DNA of 64,000 bases from Protula sp. h YS-2021. Lineage: Eukaryota > Annelida > Polychaeta > Sabellida > Serpulidae. The position numbers were made by a program, and so were the translations under genes. Shown here piece after piece: positions 53,401-63,307 of this stretch (position 1 is the first letter of the stretch; each line of letters begins with the position of its first letter). The stretch covers positions 20,506,352 through 20,570,351 of the forward strand of contig OX457028.1 in the NCBI GenBank assembly GCA_949752745.1, read 5' to 3'. The notes beneath the pieces were generated by a model. That model saw nothing but the letters and a program-made list of their open reading frames with translations. It did no database searches and was not told the DNA's origin.

Positions 53401-54451
53401 TTCCCCTCAGGGAGACATATGTAGCATTTCGTCTGTCCGTCTGTCCGCAGTGAGTTCTTATGAAATTAATGAGTCGATTTTTCTCAAAACATAGATACAT
53501 ATTGGGGTACATGTCTAGATGATGCCCGTATTATTTTTTTTTTTCGTTTCTTCAAAAATTCTATTTTTAGCAAATTTTTGAACATAACGGGGTTTTCGTG
53601 CATTTGTATCACTTTGAAGGCTATATCTCCAAAACAGTTCGTTGGATCAGGCTCAGATGTCGCAAGAAGAACACACATGTAGAGCAAATGTATAGTGCCA
53701 AGTTTTATTCATTTCCGCTGAAAGTGTATTTTTCGGAATTTTTATATTTTTGGTTTTTAACTTTTTTGGGTCATATTGTTGCGATATTTTCGAAACAGTT
53801 TATTGGATTAGGCTGAAACGTGGCAAGAACAACACACATATAGTGCAAATATTTACTGCGAAGTTTTTCTTCATTTCCGCTGAAAATGTATTTTTGGCAA
53901 ATTTTTAAATTTTTGATTTTGAACTTTTTTGGCTACATTGTTGCGATATCTCCGAAACGGTTTGTTGGATAAGGCTGAAACTTGGCAAGAAGAACTCACA
54001 TATAGTGCGAATGTTTACTACGAAGTTTTTCTTCCATTGAAAATGTATTTTTGGCGATTTTTTTTTTTTAATTTTTGAATTTTAACTTTTTTGGCCATAT
54101 TGTTGCGATATCTCCGAAACAGTTTGTTCCATTAGGCTGAAACATGGCAAGAAGAACCCATATGTAGTGGAAATGTTTACTGCGAAGTTTTTCTTCATTT
54201 TCTGTAAAAATGTATTTTTGGCGATTTTTAAAATTTTTTGGGCTCGTCAATGTTGTACTTTTGAGCAAGGAATTTTTTTCCACGTGACTGATTGGGGGGC
54301 GGGAGAGACATATCCGTTTTTGTTTTAACAAAAACACTGGCCAGTCTAGTTTAATTACGTTTTTTTACTGGGCAATTTATGATATTATGTCCGGATGATT
54401 TGATTTCAGGAAAAGAAGAGGAAACGAGCGGAAAGATTTAAAACTGCCTGA
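41409..54451 (+). CDS. SARNP: SARNP (SAP-domain ribonucleoprotein, CIP29/Tho1 homologue)
   Basis: Nine exons, all GT-AG with closing phases, give 255 aa (human 210): 41409-41441, 44445-44538, 45322-45386, 48742-48842, 49152-49194, 50069-50305, 50736-50810, 52516-52593, 54410-54451. Residues 5-42 form a SAP DNA-binding domain (VPELKKLLKERGLPI, SGNKSELIERLKQ). An acidic linker, mostly exon 4 (LVEEEEEAKEPEQEKENQQA), precedes the Tho1/MOS11 C-terminal part, where R-A-x-R-F-G-type motifs recur seven times (RAARFG, RAAKFG, RAERFS, RAARFG, RAERFG, RKHRFG, RAERFK) and the end is KKRKRAERFKTA. The protein associates with the TREX complex (ALYREF, DDX39B/UAP56) in the nucleus for mRNA export. Exons 4 and 8 use AAG acceptors. 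Exon 4 was placed because it alone makes the phases of exons 3 and 5 agree. Introns 3 and 8 hold transposons. Confidence 0.95.
41442..44444 (+). other. SARNP intron 1
   Basis: A 3-kb intron. Homopolymer T-runs lie at about 42331-42366. The sequence GCAAAAAATTCGCGG-type and its inverse occur around 42140-42180 (TCAAGTCCGGAGTCCGGC) and 42650-42700 (GAAGTCCGGAGCCCGGCGGG), a short inverted/direct similarity suggesting element ends. The frame at 43677-43889 is open but has no known motif. No nested gene was recognised. Confidence 0.4.
45470..46235 (+). repeat. Degenerate AT-rich tandem repeat in SARNP intron 3
   Basis: Words of the kind TTGATATCAATAATTTAG, TTTTTGATCTCAAAAAATTA and AATTTTTGCTATCTGTAA recur every 30-60 bp in diverged form. 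The pattern is a run of TTGA-(TA)T(C)-AAAAA variants. No unit length can be fixed. Non-coding. Confidence 0.5.
46764..48635. mobile_element. Long-TIR element in SARNP intron 3, 8-bp target duplication
   Basis: A perfect 8-bp duplication TAGAGAAG flanks the insert (46756-46763 and 48636-48643). The arms are about 230-260 bp: left 46764 to about 47025, right about 48400 to 48635. From the ends they read GGGGACTGGACGTTCCGTAC and GGTTCCTGGACGTTCCGTAC, then tandem CCGTACCCT / TTCCGCACCCT words, then TTATTTTCAGxxTTTTCTTC and GATAAATTTTCAAA. A second element sits between the arms. No transposase is encoded; the similar open frames in the two arms only reflect the inversion. The 8-bp duplication would fit hAT-like or similar integration; family unproven. 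Confidence 0.85.
47145..48088. mobile_element. Inner element with TCCCAG ends, CCCACGTATA repeats
   Basis: TCCCAGTTAGCA (47145) is mirrored by TGCTATCTGGGA (ending 48088), with TA on each side as a possible target duplication. The two outer thirds (47160-47600 and 47860-48075) are dense in words such as CCCACGTATAAAATGCATGG, TCCCACGTA and GTGGGAAT, in both orientations, with a TTATGCACAGTC block near both inner and outer ends. It lies between the arms of the larger element, so it is either nested in it or is its modified core. Non-coding. Confidence 0.65.
49448..49710 (-). repeat. Hairpin-ended repeat in SARNP intron 5
   Basis: The hairpin AACCCAGCCGAC-TTT-GTCGGACTGGGTT lies at about 49455-49481. 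To its right, AAAATGCTACTCCTACAG (about 49538) recurs as AAATGCTTCTCCTCCTACAG (about 49688), spaced about 150 bp. The layout is like the other hairpin-ended repeats read on the minus strand, though a GGACAGAC box is not evident. Confidence 0.5.
53391..54320 (-). mobile_element. Hairpin-ended element with 161-bp internal repeats, copy 2
   Basis: This is the inverse of the element at 28266-29005. On the plus strand it begins with the hairpin ATATGTCTTCCCCTCAGGGA-GACATATG (53394-53422), then the box GTCTGTCCGTCTGTCCGCAG (about 53432-53451), then units in which the AAACAGTTxGTTxxATxAGG block recurs at about 53631, 53793, 53954 and 54114 (spacing 160-162 bp). It ends GGGAGAGACATATCCG at about 54301-54316. 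It lies in SARNP intron 8. Copy 2 is longer than copy 1 because it has more internal units. Confidence 0.8.
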
Positions 54452-57400
54452 CACGTGGTACTGGGTTCTCCTGGTACCGATTCACAATTGCAGCATCGTA
54501 TCTCGCAGTGTTTACTTACTGTTTAAAACTGCCGTCGCCGGGTGCACTCGAAAGTGGAACAACTGCCATTTTAGACATGTGTGGAATGAACTTTGTTTTG
54601 ACTGCTGCCCGGTGCTTATTACAGCGGTGTGCGTTTTCAAAAAAAATACGGGGCCAGTGTAATTAAATAAGTAAAACAAATACGCACATCTGCACATCAT
54701 CTTAGGAGTCGTGTGGCTTACGCCCGGAAGGTCACCCTCATCATTTGTTTTTTTTTTCTGGGTGGGGGGAGGTGGGGGGGGGGGGGGGAGAAGACTATTT
54801 GTCTTTGTTTTTGTAACCATACATTTGTATGTTTCTACCACAACCTGTATATTTTAGAATGTTGTTTTTTTTTGTTTTTTTTTTACAATACTACATGAGA
54901 ATCCAGAGCGGGCTTTTGTTATTTTTCTTGAAACTGAATATTGTCAAAATAGAAAGCCTCTGAACCTTGTTATAACTGAGTGAAAAAAAAAAAACATTTG
55001 CAAATTGTACTTATCCTGTGGTTATCGCAATGGGTATTTGCAAAATTGGACTCTACCTGGATGGAATTTTTCAATTTATCAAAAAACGTGGCCTCTTGTG
55101 TTTAGTGCTGCAGAGTCCTGTGTTTAGAACCCCCCTCCCTCTCCCCCTACCCCTCCGATTTTTGTTTTCGCATGCTTTTATAATGACTGGAAGGCATTTA
55201 TTTGCCGGCAGTTATATTATAAGAAAGCCACTAGCAGGGGTCTGGATAGAACTTTTATGACTTTTCAATGCTTATATAGTCAGTTCTTACGCCCCAAGAA
55301 AAAGACCAAATTCAGGTGTGCACAATGTCCCTTGACATTTTTTAAAGTATAAATCTATTGATTGATTAATTGTTAAAAATCTCGGAATTTATTTGGGTTG
55401 AATTTATATACTATGGTGTTTTTGGTAGTTTTATATGTGGGTGTAAAAAAAGACTTAGCAGCCGCCAGCGTGAGCCCATGTCTATAAATGGTTGAGAACA
55501 CCGTTATTATGTGATGTCCTATGCATAAAATCTTTGAAAACGCTGTGTGTGTGTTTTTTTCCCACCTTTAATTGGCTGCTGCGGGAAGTCTTCTTGGCTA
55601 CGACCATTCCATGAATACACGCCCGTGAAACGTTTTCCTGTTTGTGTGTTAAAGAATATCAATGTGTTGTGTCATAAAAGGTTAAAAGACGCAACAAGGG
55701 GAAAAGAGCAATTTTAGAGTGTATTGTGTTAAACGTTGTTTTTTTTTTTTTTTGTTTGGGAAGAGTTAAGTTGCTTATATATTACTTTGTTCATGGTTGA
55801 CTTGATTTGTGAATAAAATATCTTCTTCTCGACGTGTCAGACTGAGGCACAAAGATTGATTAAAACACTGTGAGTTACGGCCCTGTCTAAATCCATCGTG
55901 GTTGGAACGGTATACGCGGCAGGCATTTAACAGAACAGTTAGTAGATGTTGACGTATTTTTGAGTCAAAAAGAAATATTGACCAGTAAGAAAATGTTGAC
56001 CTTTAGATCAACATTTCGTATGTGGCTAATAATATGTTCCTATTGACTCGACATAAGTCTATTGTGTATTGTTGCATGACTTCACTATCGTTTTAATTGC
56101 AGATAATTGCGATATTCGAGGAATTTTGCGTTCTGGTCAACAATGAGAAGTTATTGATTTGGAAATCGACCAATCAGACTGTCGCATTTACTCAAGTCAA
56201 GTAACAATTGCTGATATTAACTAGGGCTGGGTATCGCAAAAGATATCGCAATACTACTTTAACATCGGGATACGTATCGCGATGTTTTATGTAATATATC
56301 ATCTTAGAATTTCATGTACAGCACCTCAGTATGTTTTGGAAGCGTAACATCTTGAAGATATCTTTATGAAATCTTAATTGTCACTGTGACAGTCTTTATT
56401 TTACTTTTGGAGTAGTTCTCCACACAGCTTATATTTTTGTTTTGGTGATTTGTCCAAAATTTGCCAAGATACTTACTTCCTTACACACCTACTCACTCAC
56501 TTATTCACTTACTCATTTACTCACTCACCCACTCACTCATTTACTGGTATATTTAATGGGTCTAAGCGCACTTTCAGTACAGACCCACACAGTGATAGGG
56601 GTAAAACGGTTAGGGTTGCGTTGGGGGGGGGGGGGGAGGGCGGAGGGTAGCGGTAAGCAAAAAAAAATGAAGCAGGGAATTGGCAATGTAGAGACATGTG
56701 AAAAGACGCACATTAATACCTGCCTGTCCGTGACCACACCAAAGACCCGGATAATAAAAATACAGTAAAGCCTGTGTGCAGAGACCGCATTCTAGACCCC
56801 GATGTGAAAAAAAAAAACGTAGAGTATAAGCTCAGTTCATAGTGACCACATTCCAGATTGCTACACCTGCACCTGGGCTATACAGAAATTGAAAATTAAG
56901 ATATCCACAACTCTGATTATGCACCTCCCCCTTTTAGAAATAGGATAAGCTATTACGAAGCCCGACCTCTGGACACAGCAGATATATATTCATGTGTATT
57001 TACATGACGTAAAAGTCTTACAAAAGTACAAAAGTCTTCTGAAAAACTGTAAAACTGTCAAAATGAAACTTTCCAAGTCGGAAGGAGGGAAAAACGGTGG
57101 AAAAGCAAATGGGTAGGCCTGTCGAGGAAACGTGTGTTTTTGTTTACAAAAACCAAACGGCAATGTCTGGCTAATCAACTTTTTTGACGTGTTCGGATTC
57201 ACTATGTTGTGCTCTGGCCGCTCTAGTTCTTCTGTACATGCTGCTTTTGATTCCTAAATCGAGCTGTCAAAAGACATCGTTCTCAGCTGAAAAAACATCA
57301 TACACGTTACCGCTCCCAGCCATTTAGTCTGCAACGAATATGTTTGCATTTAAACAATAGGTTTGCTAATACATCAAGGTGTCCTGTTTAGAACTAGAAC

Positions 57401-57486
57401 CTTATTTCGCTAGCGTAATGTTAAACACTTGACAAAAATTAAAACGCAAAAAGACTTCCTTCAGTGGGTTATTTCATGAATAATAT
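54452..57486. other. Gene-free stretch between SARNP and the BEL element
   Basis: This contains the SARNP 3' UTR and flank. A G-run tract is at about 54763-54789, T-runs at 54865-54884 and 55739-55753, and an (ACTC/ACTT)n microsatellite at about 56476-56543. Candidate AATAAA signals for SARNP are some distance away (about 55812). No exon or RNA gene was recognised. Confidence 0.45.
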
Positions 57487-58662
57487 TGTCGAGTCCACCG
57501 TTGGACTCATGTATGTACTCGAAACCACGCGAATTTATTCGGCTCTAATTTATTACGTTCAAAGAAGAAAGACTAGCAATTGAGTAATGCAGTGCAAGTT
57601 TTATTCCGCGTTGGACGTTGACTTCGGACACTGTACTCCGAACACTGTACTCCGGACACTGTTCTCTGCGTCATAACAGAGAATGGACAACAATTAAGAA
57701 ACATGCGAAAATATAATTCTAAACGTATTGCAAACACTCGTATAAAGGTGAAGCCGTATAGACGTTCCGATGCTCAAATCAAAAAAGTTTTTTTTCTGAC
57801 TGAAATCAACACAAGAAGCCCACTAAAAATGGTACAATTTAACCTTAATGCCTATTTATAACACGACAGAACATACCAGATATTGCGGTCTTCCAATCTA
57901 CAAGCCTGAAATACTGTTAACTATTTCTTAGACTCCTATAAATTTTACAGTTTCCACTTGAATTCTTGCTATTTTCACAATAACTTAACAATATTCCGCT
58001 ATTGTTGTTATCCGCTGTGAAGTTCACAAGTGAATTCGATTCCGTTGCTGATTCGCCGTAGAGCAGTAATTCTTATGATTTCAAGTTGTACTGATTTTTA
58101 CACCAAAAAACGCCGCTTATATACGCTTCGGATTTACCGGAGTAATTTGGTTCTGGAACGTGATTGGCTAAGGCTAACGAGTAAGGCATACCACCCGCCC
58201 TGACTGAGTAAACGCTGCTGGGATTAGCGGGCAGGCTAAATTAATCCTAACAGCGGAGATGTCGCGCGGCGCTGGCACCAACTCCAATTAAGGGGCTGAG
58301 CGAGTAAGCGATGTCAGGATTAGCGAGCAGGCGAACATGATCCTAACACTGGAGATGTGGTGCGCCGCTGACACTAATTGCAATTAGGGGCAAGTGTTAA
58401 CCCCAATAACACGAATGCAATTAACTTTCGAATTTAAAAATACAGGAAATTATTAAAACTTAATTTATAACCCGAAATTAAATTTTAAAGCAATTTTAAA
58501 GACACATTGTAAAGAGAATATTCTGATGAACACAACGATACCAAACTCGACATATTTCGATAACAAAGTTGAAATCCAAAAAAACTACGGTACATATATT
58601 TAAACCGTCCAAAAACATTTACGGAACGACAGTTCGTGACATGGAACTTGGTGGACTTAACA
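57487..58662 (-). mobile_element. 3' LTR of the BEL/Pao retrotransposon
   Basis: A 1,176-bp LTR follows the pol frame. Its start (58662, minus strand) reads TGTTAAGTCCACCAAGTTCC and its other end, read from outside on the plus strand, TGTCGAGTCCACCGTTGGAC, so the LTR is bounded by TG...CA with 13-bp imperfect inverted ends. A TATATAAG box is at 58116-58123 and an AATAAA signal at 57600-57605 on the minus strand. GCGGGGGGCG just before the LTR (58663-58672) is the polypurine tract. The 5' LTR is outside the window, so identity and age cannot be judged. Confidence 0.75.
58116..58123 (-). promoter_or_regulatory. LTR TATA box
   Basis: TATATAAG on the minus strand, inside the BEL LTR, about 540 nt after the LTR start and 510 nt before the AATAAA motif. 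The position suits the U3 promoter. Confidence 0.5.
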
Positions 58663-58672
58663 CGCCCCCCGC
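58663..58672 (-). other. Polypurine tract of the BEL element
   Basis: GCGGGGGGCG lies directly against the TGTTAAG start of the 3' LTR. A purine run at this place is the expected primer for plus-strand synthesis. Confidence 0.65.
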
Positions 58673-58784
58673 TGGAGCGAAGCTTCCAGAATACTCGGGG
58701 TGGAACCTCCAAGTTCACCATTCCATGAGTCGCAGAGCAGTGCACGCAATGAAGGTGACCCCTCAGCGGCTGGAACTGAAGTCA

Positions 58785-61700
58785 TCACTCTGTTTCTTTG
58801 GCCGGCCTCGTTCGGTCTTCGAGGTTCACCAGTTCCGTTACTGGTCGTCGAACCTGTTTTCCTCGGCTGCGTAGCTTGACGGCCCGAACCAGCCCGTCGC
58901 GGCTTGGCTCTACGTCTAGCACCAGTCCGATCGGCCACTGTCCTCTGGGTGTGTTGGTATCACGGATGAGGACGACATCTTCGGGGCGCAGATTCTCACG
59001 GGCTGTCCTCCAGCACGGCCTTTTCTGCAGTGTCTGCACGTATTCTTTCAGCCAGCGCTTCCAGAAAACATTGGCCAAATGCTGCGCGCGGCGCCACCAA
59101 CGACGCGTGTAGTTCTCGTCCTCGGAAAATTTCCCCATAGGTCGGGAGCTATTTGAGCGCAGCAGAACCAGCTTTGCCGGTGTGAGAACGTCCGGGTCGT
59201 TAGGGTCGTCTCCTGAGTAGGTGAGTGGTCGGTCGTTCACGACCCGCTCGGCCTCGGCGAGTTTTGTCAGGAGCATCTCGTCCGTGAGCGGCTGGTCGCG
59301 GGTTATGGCAAGCAGGATCTTCCTGACGCTCCTGATCATCCGTTCTGTGGCGCCTCCACGGTGGCTAGCGTGAGGTGGGTTGAAGCGCCAGTCGATCCCG
59401 TAGTCGGCGGTTCGGATCCCGATGTCGTCTGCCCACGATTCCAGCTCTTCCCTCAGTTCCTTCTCGGCACCCACAAAATTTGTCCCATTGTCGCTGTACA
59501 CCACCTTGGGACGGCCTCGGCGGCTGCAGAAGCGGTGCAGCGCGGAAATGAAGCTCGCGGCATTCAGACTATGGACTACCTCAATGTGGATGGCTCTTGA
59601 GGCAAGGCACGTGAACAGGCATCCCCATCGTTTCACGGTGGATCGGCGGCATTTTACAAGGATCGGTCCAAAATAATCGACCCCCACGTAGGTGAAGGGG
59701 GGATCAACCGGGTTCAACCTCTCTTCCACCAGTGGGGCCATTTGCTGGGCTTCGCGGGAGCTGAAGAGACGTCGACACATCAGGCACTGCTTCAGCTGAC
59801 GTTTTACGGCGGCGCCTCCATGGATTACCCAGTAATTCTGCCGAACAGTGGCGAGAACGTGATTGGTACCCGAATGGTGTTGGCACTCGTGGGCGTCGCG
59901 GATGATTAGTGACATCAGATGGTGCTTTTCCGGCATGATGCGAGGGTGCTTGGCGCTCTCGGACAGTGGGCTGTATTGTAGTCGTCCTCCCACCACTAAA
60001 ATTCCGTCCTGTAGTCGTGGGTCGAGCGAGGCTAACTTGCTTCCCTTCTTTATCGTGTCCCCGGCCTCCAGGCTTCGATACTCCTCCGGGAAGCTCAGGC
60101 TCTGCACAACCGGGACTAAGGCTACTTCGGCGTCCTGGATCTCTTCGGCCGTCAAGGGTTCAGTTCCGCGTTTACCGGCAGCAAAGCGGCGCCACCGGGC
60201 GGCGTGACGGCGTAGTTTTCTCATGGTGCTGTAGCGTTCTATCAGTCTCTGGAGTGGGTCTGGGTCCGTAGTGGCCGCTGCAACGTTGACTTCCGCCTTC
60301 AACTCCAGGTCGTCTTCGGGGGTTTCTGGTGCCGATTGCGTGGTTGGCCATTCCGACTCCGGTCTTTGTAGAAAGGTCGGTCCCTCCAGCCATATCTTCA
60401 TGGCAGCAGAGTCGTCAGGGGCGATCCCTCTGGACGCCAGGTCGGCGGGATTCTGTTTTCCGTCCATAATCGTCAGGCGCTTGGCTACGAAGGTCTTGAA
60501 GCGCCGTCTCCGGTTGGTGACATAGCCCAGAACAATCAACGAGTCCGTCCACATGGTTACGCGGGTGATTTGATGGTCCAGTTCCCTCAGGCACTGGCCG
60601 GCCAGTCTCGCCCCGACCATTGCGGCTGTCAACTCTAAGCGGGGCAGCGTCTGCGTTTTCATCGGGGCGACACGAGACTTTCCGAGCACTAGTTGACAGG
60701 CGGTGTTGCCATCAACGTCCGTCATCCTCAAGTAGGCGCAGGCGCCATACCCTCGCTCACTGGCGTGGGAAAAGACGTGCAGTTGGACGTCGATGACCGC
60801 GTTCCCCAGGTTCACTGCGTAGTGGCGGGGTATCTTGAACATCTGCATGGCGGCGAGGCTGGCAACCCAGAATCTAAATCTGTCGGCCTTGCCCTTAGGG
60901 AGGCGTTGGTCCCATCCTACGTCATCTCGGCACAGTTCCTGGAGCATCTGTCGGCCGGGTAGCAGGACTGGGGCCACGAGGCCTAGCGGATCGAAGATTG
61001 AGCTGATCTCACTCAGTATCCCACGTCGAGTCACCGGCTTGTCGAGCTGTTGAACCTCAAATCTGAAGACGTCTTCTTCGAGGTCCCACTCCAGTCCAAG
61101 GGCCCGTTCTTGTGGTAGTTGGTCGGTGGCTGTGAACTTCCGCGTAGATCCACTTCTTAGGTGTTCCTGAATTCCCTCAATCACGCGGCGGTCAGAACAC
61201 ATCCACTTTTCAAGGGAAAAACCTCTGTTGCGCAGCAGTCGGGTCATGTCTTCGACCAGTCTCGAGGCTTCTTCGGTAGTTGCAACGGACTTCAGGAAGT
61301 CGTCAACGTAGAATGACCTCAGGACGGCGCGTGTCACTGCTTCCGGAAACTCCCCCTGCTGGTCTTCTGCAGCTTGTCTCAATGCAAAGGCCGTGCAGCT
61401 GGGTGAGGAGGTGGCGCCAAAAATATGCACTGCCATCCTGAAGGTCTTCGCTGGCTGTGAGGTGTCACCTTGTGGCCACCATAAGAATCGTAAGGCGTCT
61501 CTGTCACTCGGCTGAACGCGCACCTGGTGAAACATTTGCCTGATGTCTGCCGCGAGCGCCACCTTGTCTTGTCGAAACCGCATCAGTACGCCGACGAGGT
61601 CGTTTACTAAGTCTGGTCCTTGGAGGAGTGCACTGTTTAAGGAGACCCCTCCACTTCTGGCAGCTGCGTCAAAGACTACCCGAACCTTTCCCGGCTTGTG

Positions 61701-63307
61701 AGGGTTTGTGATGCCGTGGTGAGGTAGGTACCATGTCTTTCCGGTCGGCCCTTCTTCTTCAGCGGTTTCGGCGTGGCCTTGATCGATGTAGTCCTCCATG
61801 GTGGCTACGTATTTCTCCTTGTAATCCGGGTCTCTAATGAAGCGCTTCTTGAGGCCCCGGAGTCGTTGTTCGGCTTGGTAGCGACTGTCTGGTAGTTGAG
61901 GATCTTCCTTCCGCCATGGGAGCCCCAGCTGGTAGTGGTTGTCATCCATGGTCAGTGTATTCTGCATCATCGTCAGTGCCTGTTTGTCCTCTATGGAGCC
62001 GCCGCCGTTGGTCTTCGGTTTCTCTGAAAAGTCCGCTTCGTACATCCAGCGCAGCTCCAGGTCCGTGGTCCGGCACACGCTTGTGCAACCTACGACCGTC
62101 GTCCTCCTTGTAGTGGGCGCGGTGGTCTTTGGCCCCCGTACTGACCACCCCAGGAGCTTCTTGACCGCATATGGCTCGCCGTCAGCACCTCTCTTCACGT
62201 CAAGCGGCACGTGGGCTGAGGGTACGTCGATCCCGATTAGCAGCCCGATGTCTCCCTTTGGTCGCGTAGGGGCCTTAATCCCTGCTAAGTGAGGCCATGA
62301 CTTCAGGTCACAGGTCGTGGCAATGTGTTCTGCAGTCACCGGCAAACGATTTATCGTCCAGACCCTTTGTATTGTCATGGCGCCGCCTCCTTCTAGCCTC
62401 AGTGTCATATCCAGCTCTCGTCCCTTGTATCCCATACTTTGGTCAGTGACGCTGTTGACATGAAAGGTCACCGGTCGGGAGGCGACATGAAGACTGTCGG
62501 CAAGTTTGTTGGTGCAGAGGGTCTTCTGTGAACCATTGTCCAGCAAGGCATACGTGTGGTGTACCCTTCCCTCAACCTCTATCGACACTGGGACCACGCC
62601 CAGGAAGTGTTCCGTTGAACTGCTGGTTGCCGATATGGTGACTGGTGTGGACCACTCATGCATCATGGCGTGGTGCTTCAGGTTGCATTCCGGTACCTGG
62701 CAACCCTTGACCTGACGGCAGTCCCTGGCGTAGTGTCTAGGGCGGAAGCAGTTCATGCAACCCCTGATCCTGCGCAGGACCTGCACCCTATCCTTGACGC
62801 TCATCTTCTTGAACGCCGAGCATTTCTCAAGGCGTTCGCATGTGCTAGTGCACGCTGGACAGCGTCTCGGAACGGCGTTGGAGCTATCTTGGCGAGATCC
62901 GAGCTCCGCCTCGGTAACTATGGCCGAGGTAGCCATGGACGTGGCGACCCTGGTGCGCTGCCTCGAATGACCCACTTTGGGTGCGTGGGATGACGTGGTC
63001 GGGGAATCTAGTCTCCTGCTGACGCCTCTTCCGTGGTAGCTGCTGGCTAGCTCTGCTTCGGTCATCACAAAGTGCGCAAGGTCATCAAACATGGGGTCTC
63101 TCCCGCGAACTGAGATCTTCATCGCTTCCCTTGCCCATTGTTCGTGGGTGCTCCTTGGTAGGCGGCTGGCTATCTTCAGCAGGTTTGCCTTGTTGTCCAG
63201 GTCATGGTGACAGTTGAGCGCCTTCAGCTTAATGCTGACTCTCCGCATGTCTTGTGCCAGGTTGGTCAGGGCGTCAGCGTCGTGTGCCTTGATGATTGGT
63301 CCCTTCG
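58785..63307 (-). CDS. BEL/Pao retrotransposon pol polyprotein
   Basis: From ATG 63248 the frame is open for 1,487 codons without a break; it stays open further back to about 63300, where it must join gag. Domains in order: CCHC knuckle CMNCFRPRHYARDC (164-177) with an extra HxxC-like part; A17-type aspartic protease with LLDNGS (about 235-240, DNGS in place of DTGS); RT with FYVDDFL near residue 646; BEL-type RNase H (TLPRLELTAAMVGARLAGQC, MWTDSLIVLGYV); integrase zinc site HxxxH-CxxC (HECQHHSGTNH, CLMCRR); integrase core with GVDYFG near 1188, YSDNGTNF near 1253 and GGATERMIR near 1300, giving D, D, E; and the C-terminal DUF5641-type domain (ENLRPEDVVLIRD, RGQWPIGLVLDV). Everything needed appears intact, so the copy is young or under recent constraint. 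Confidence 0.95.

Noticed and set aside
58657..63246. Plus-strand frames of 80-120 aa opposite the BEL pol
   Set aside because: Antisense shadows of a GC-rich coding region with intact conserved domains on the minus strand.
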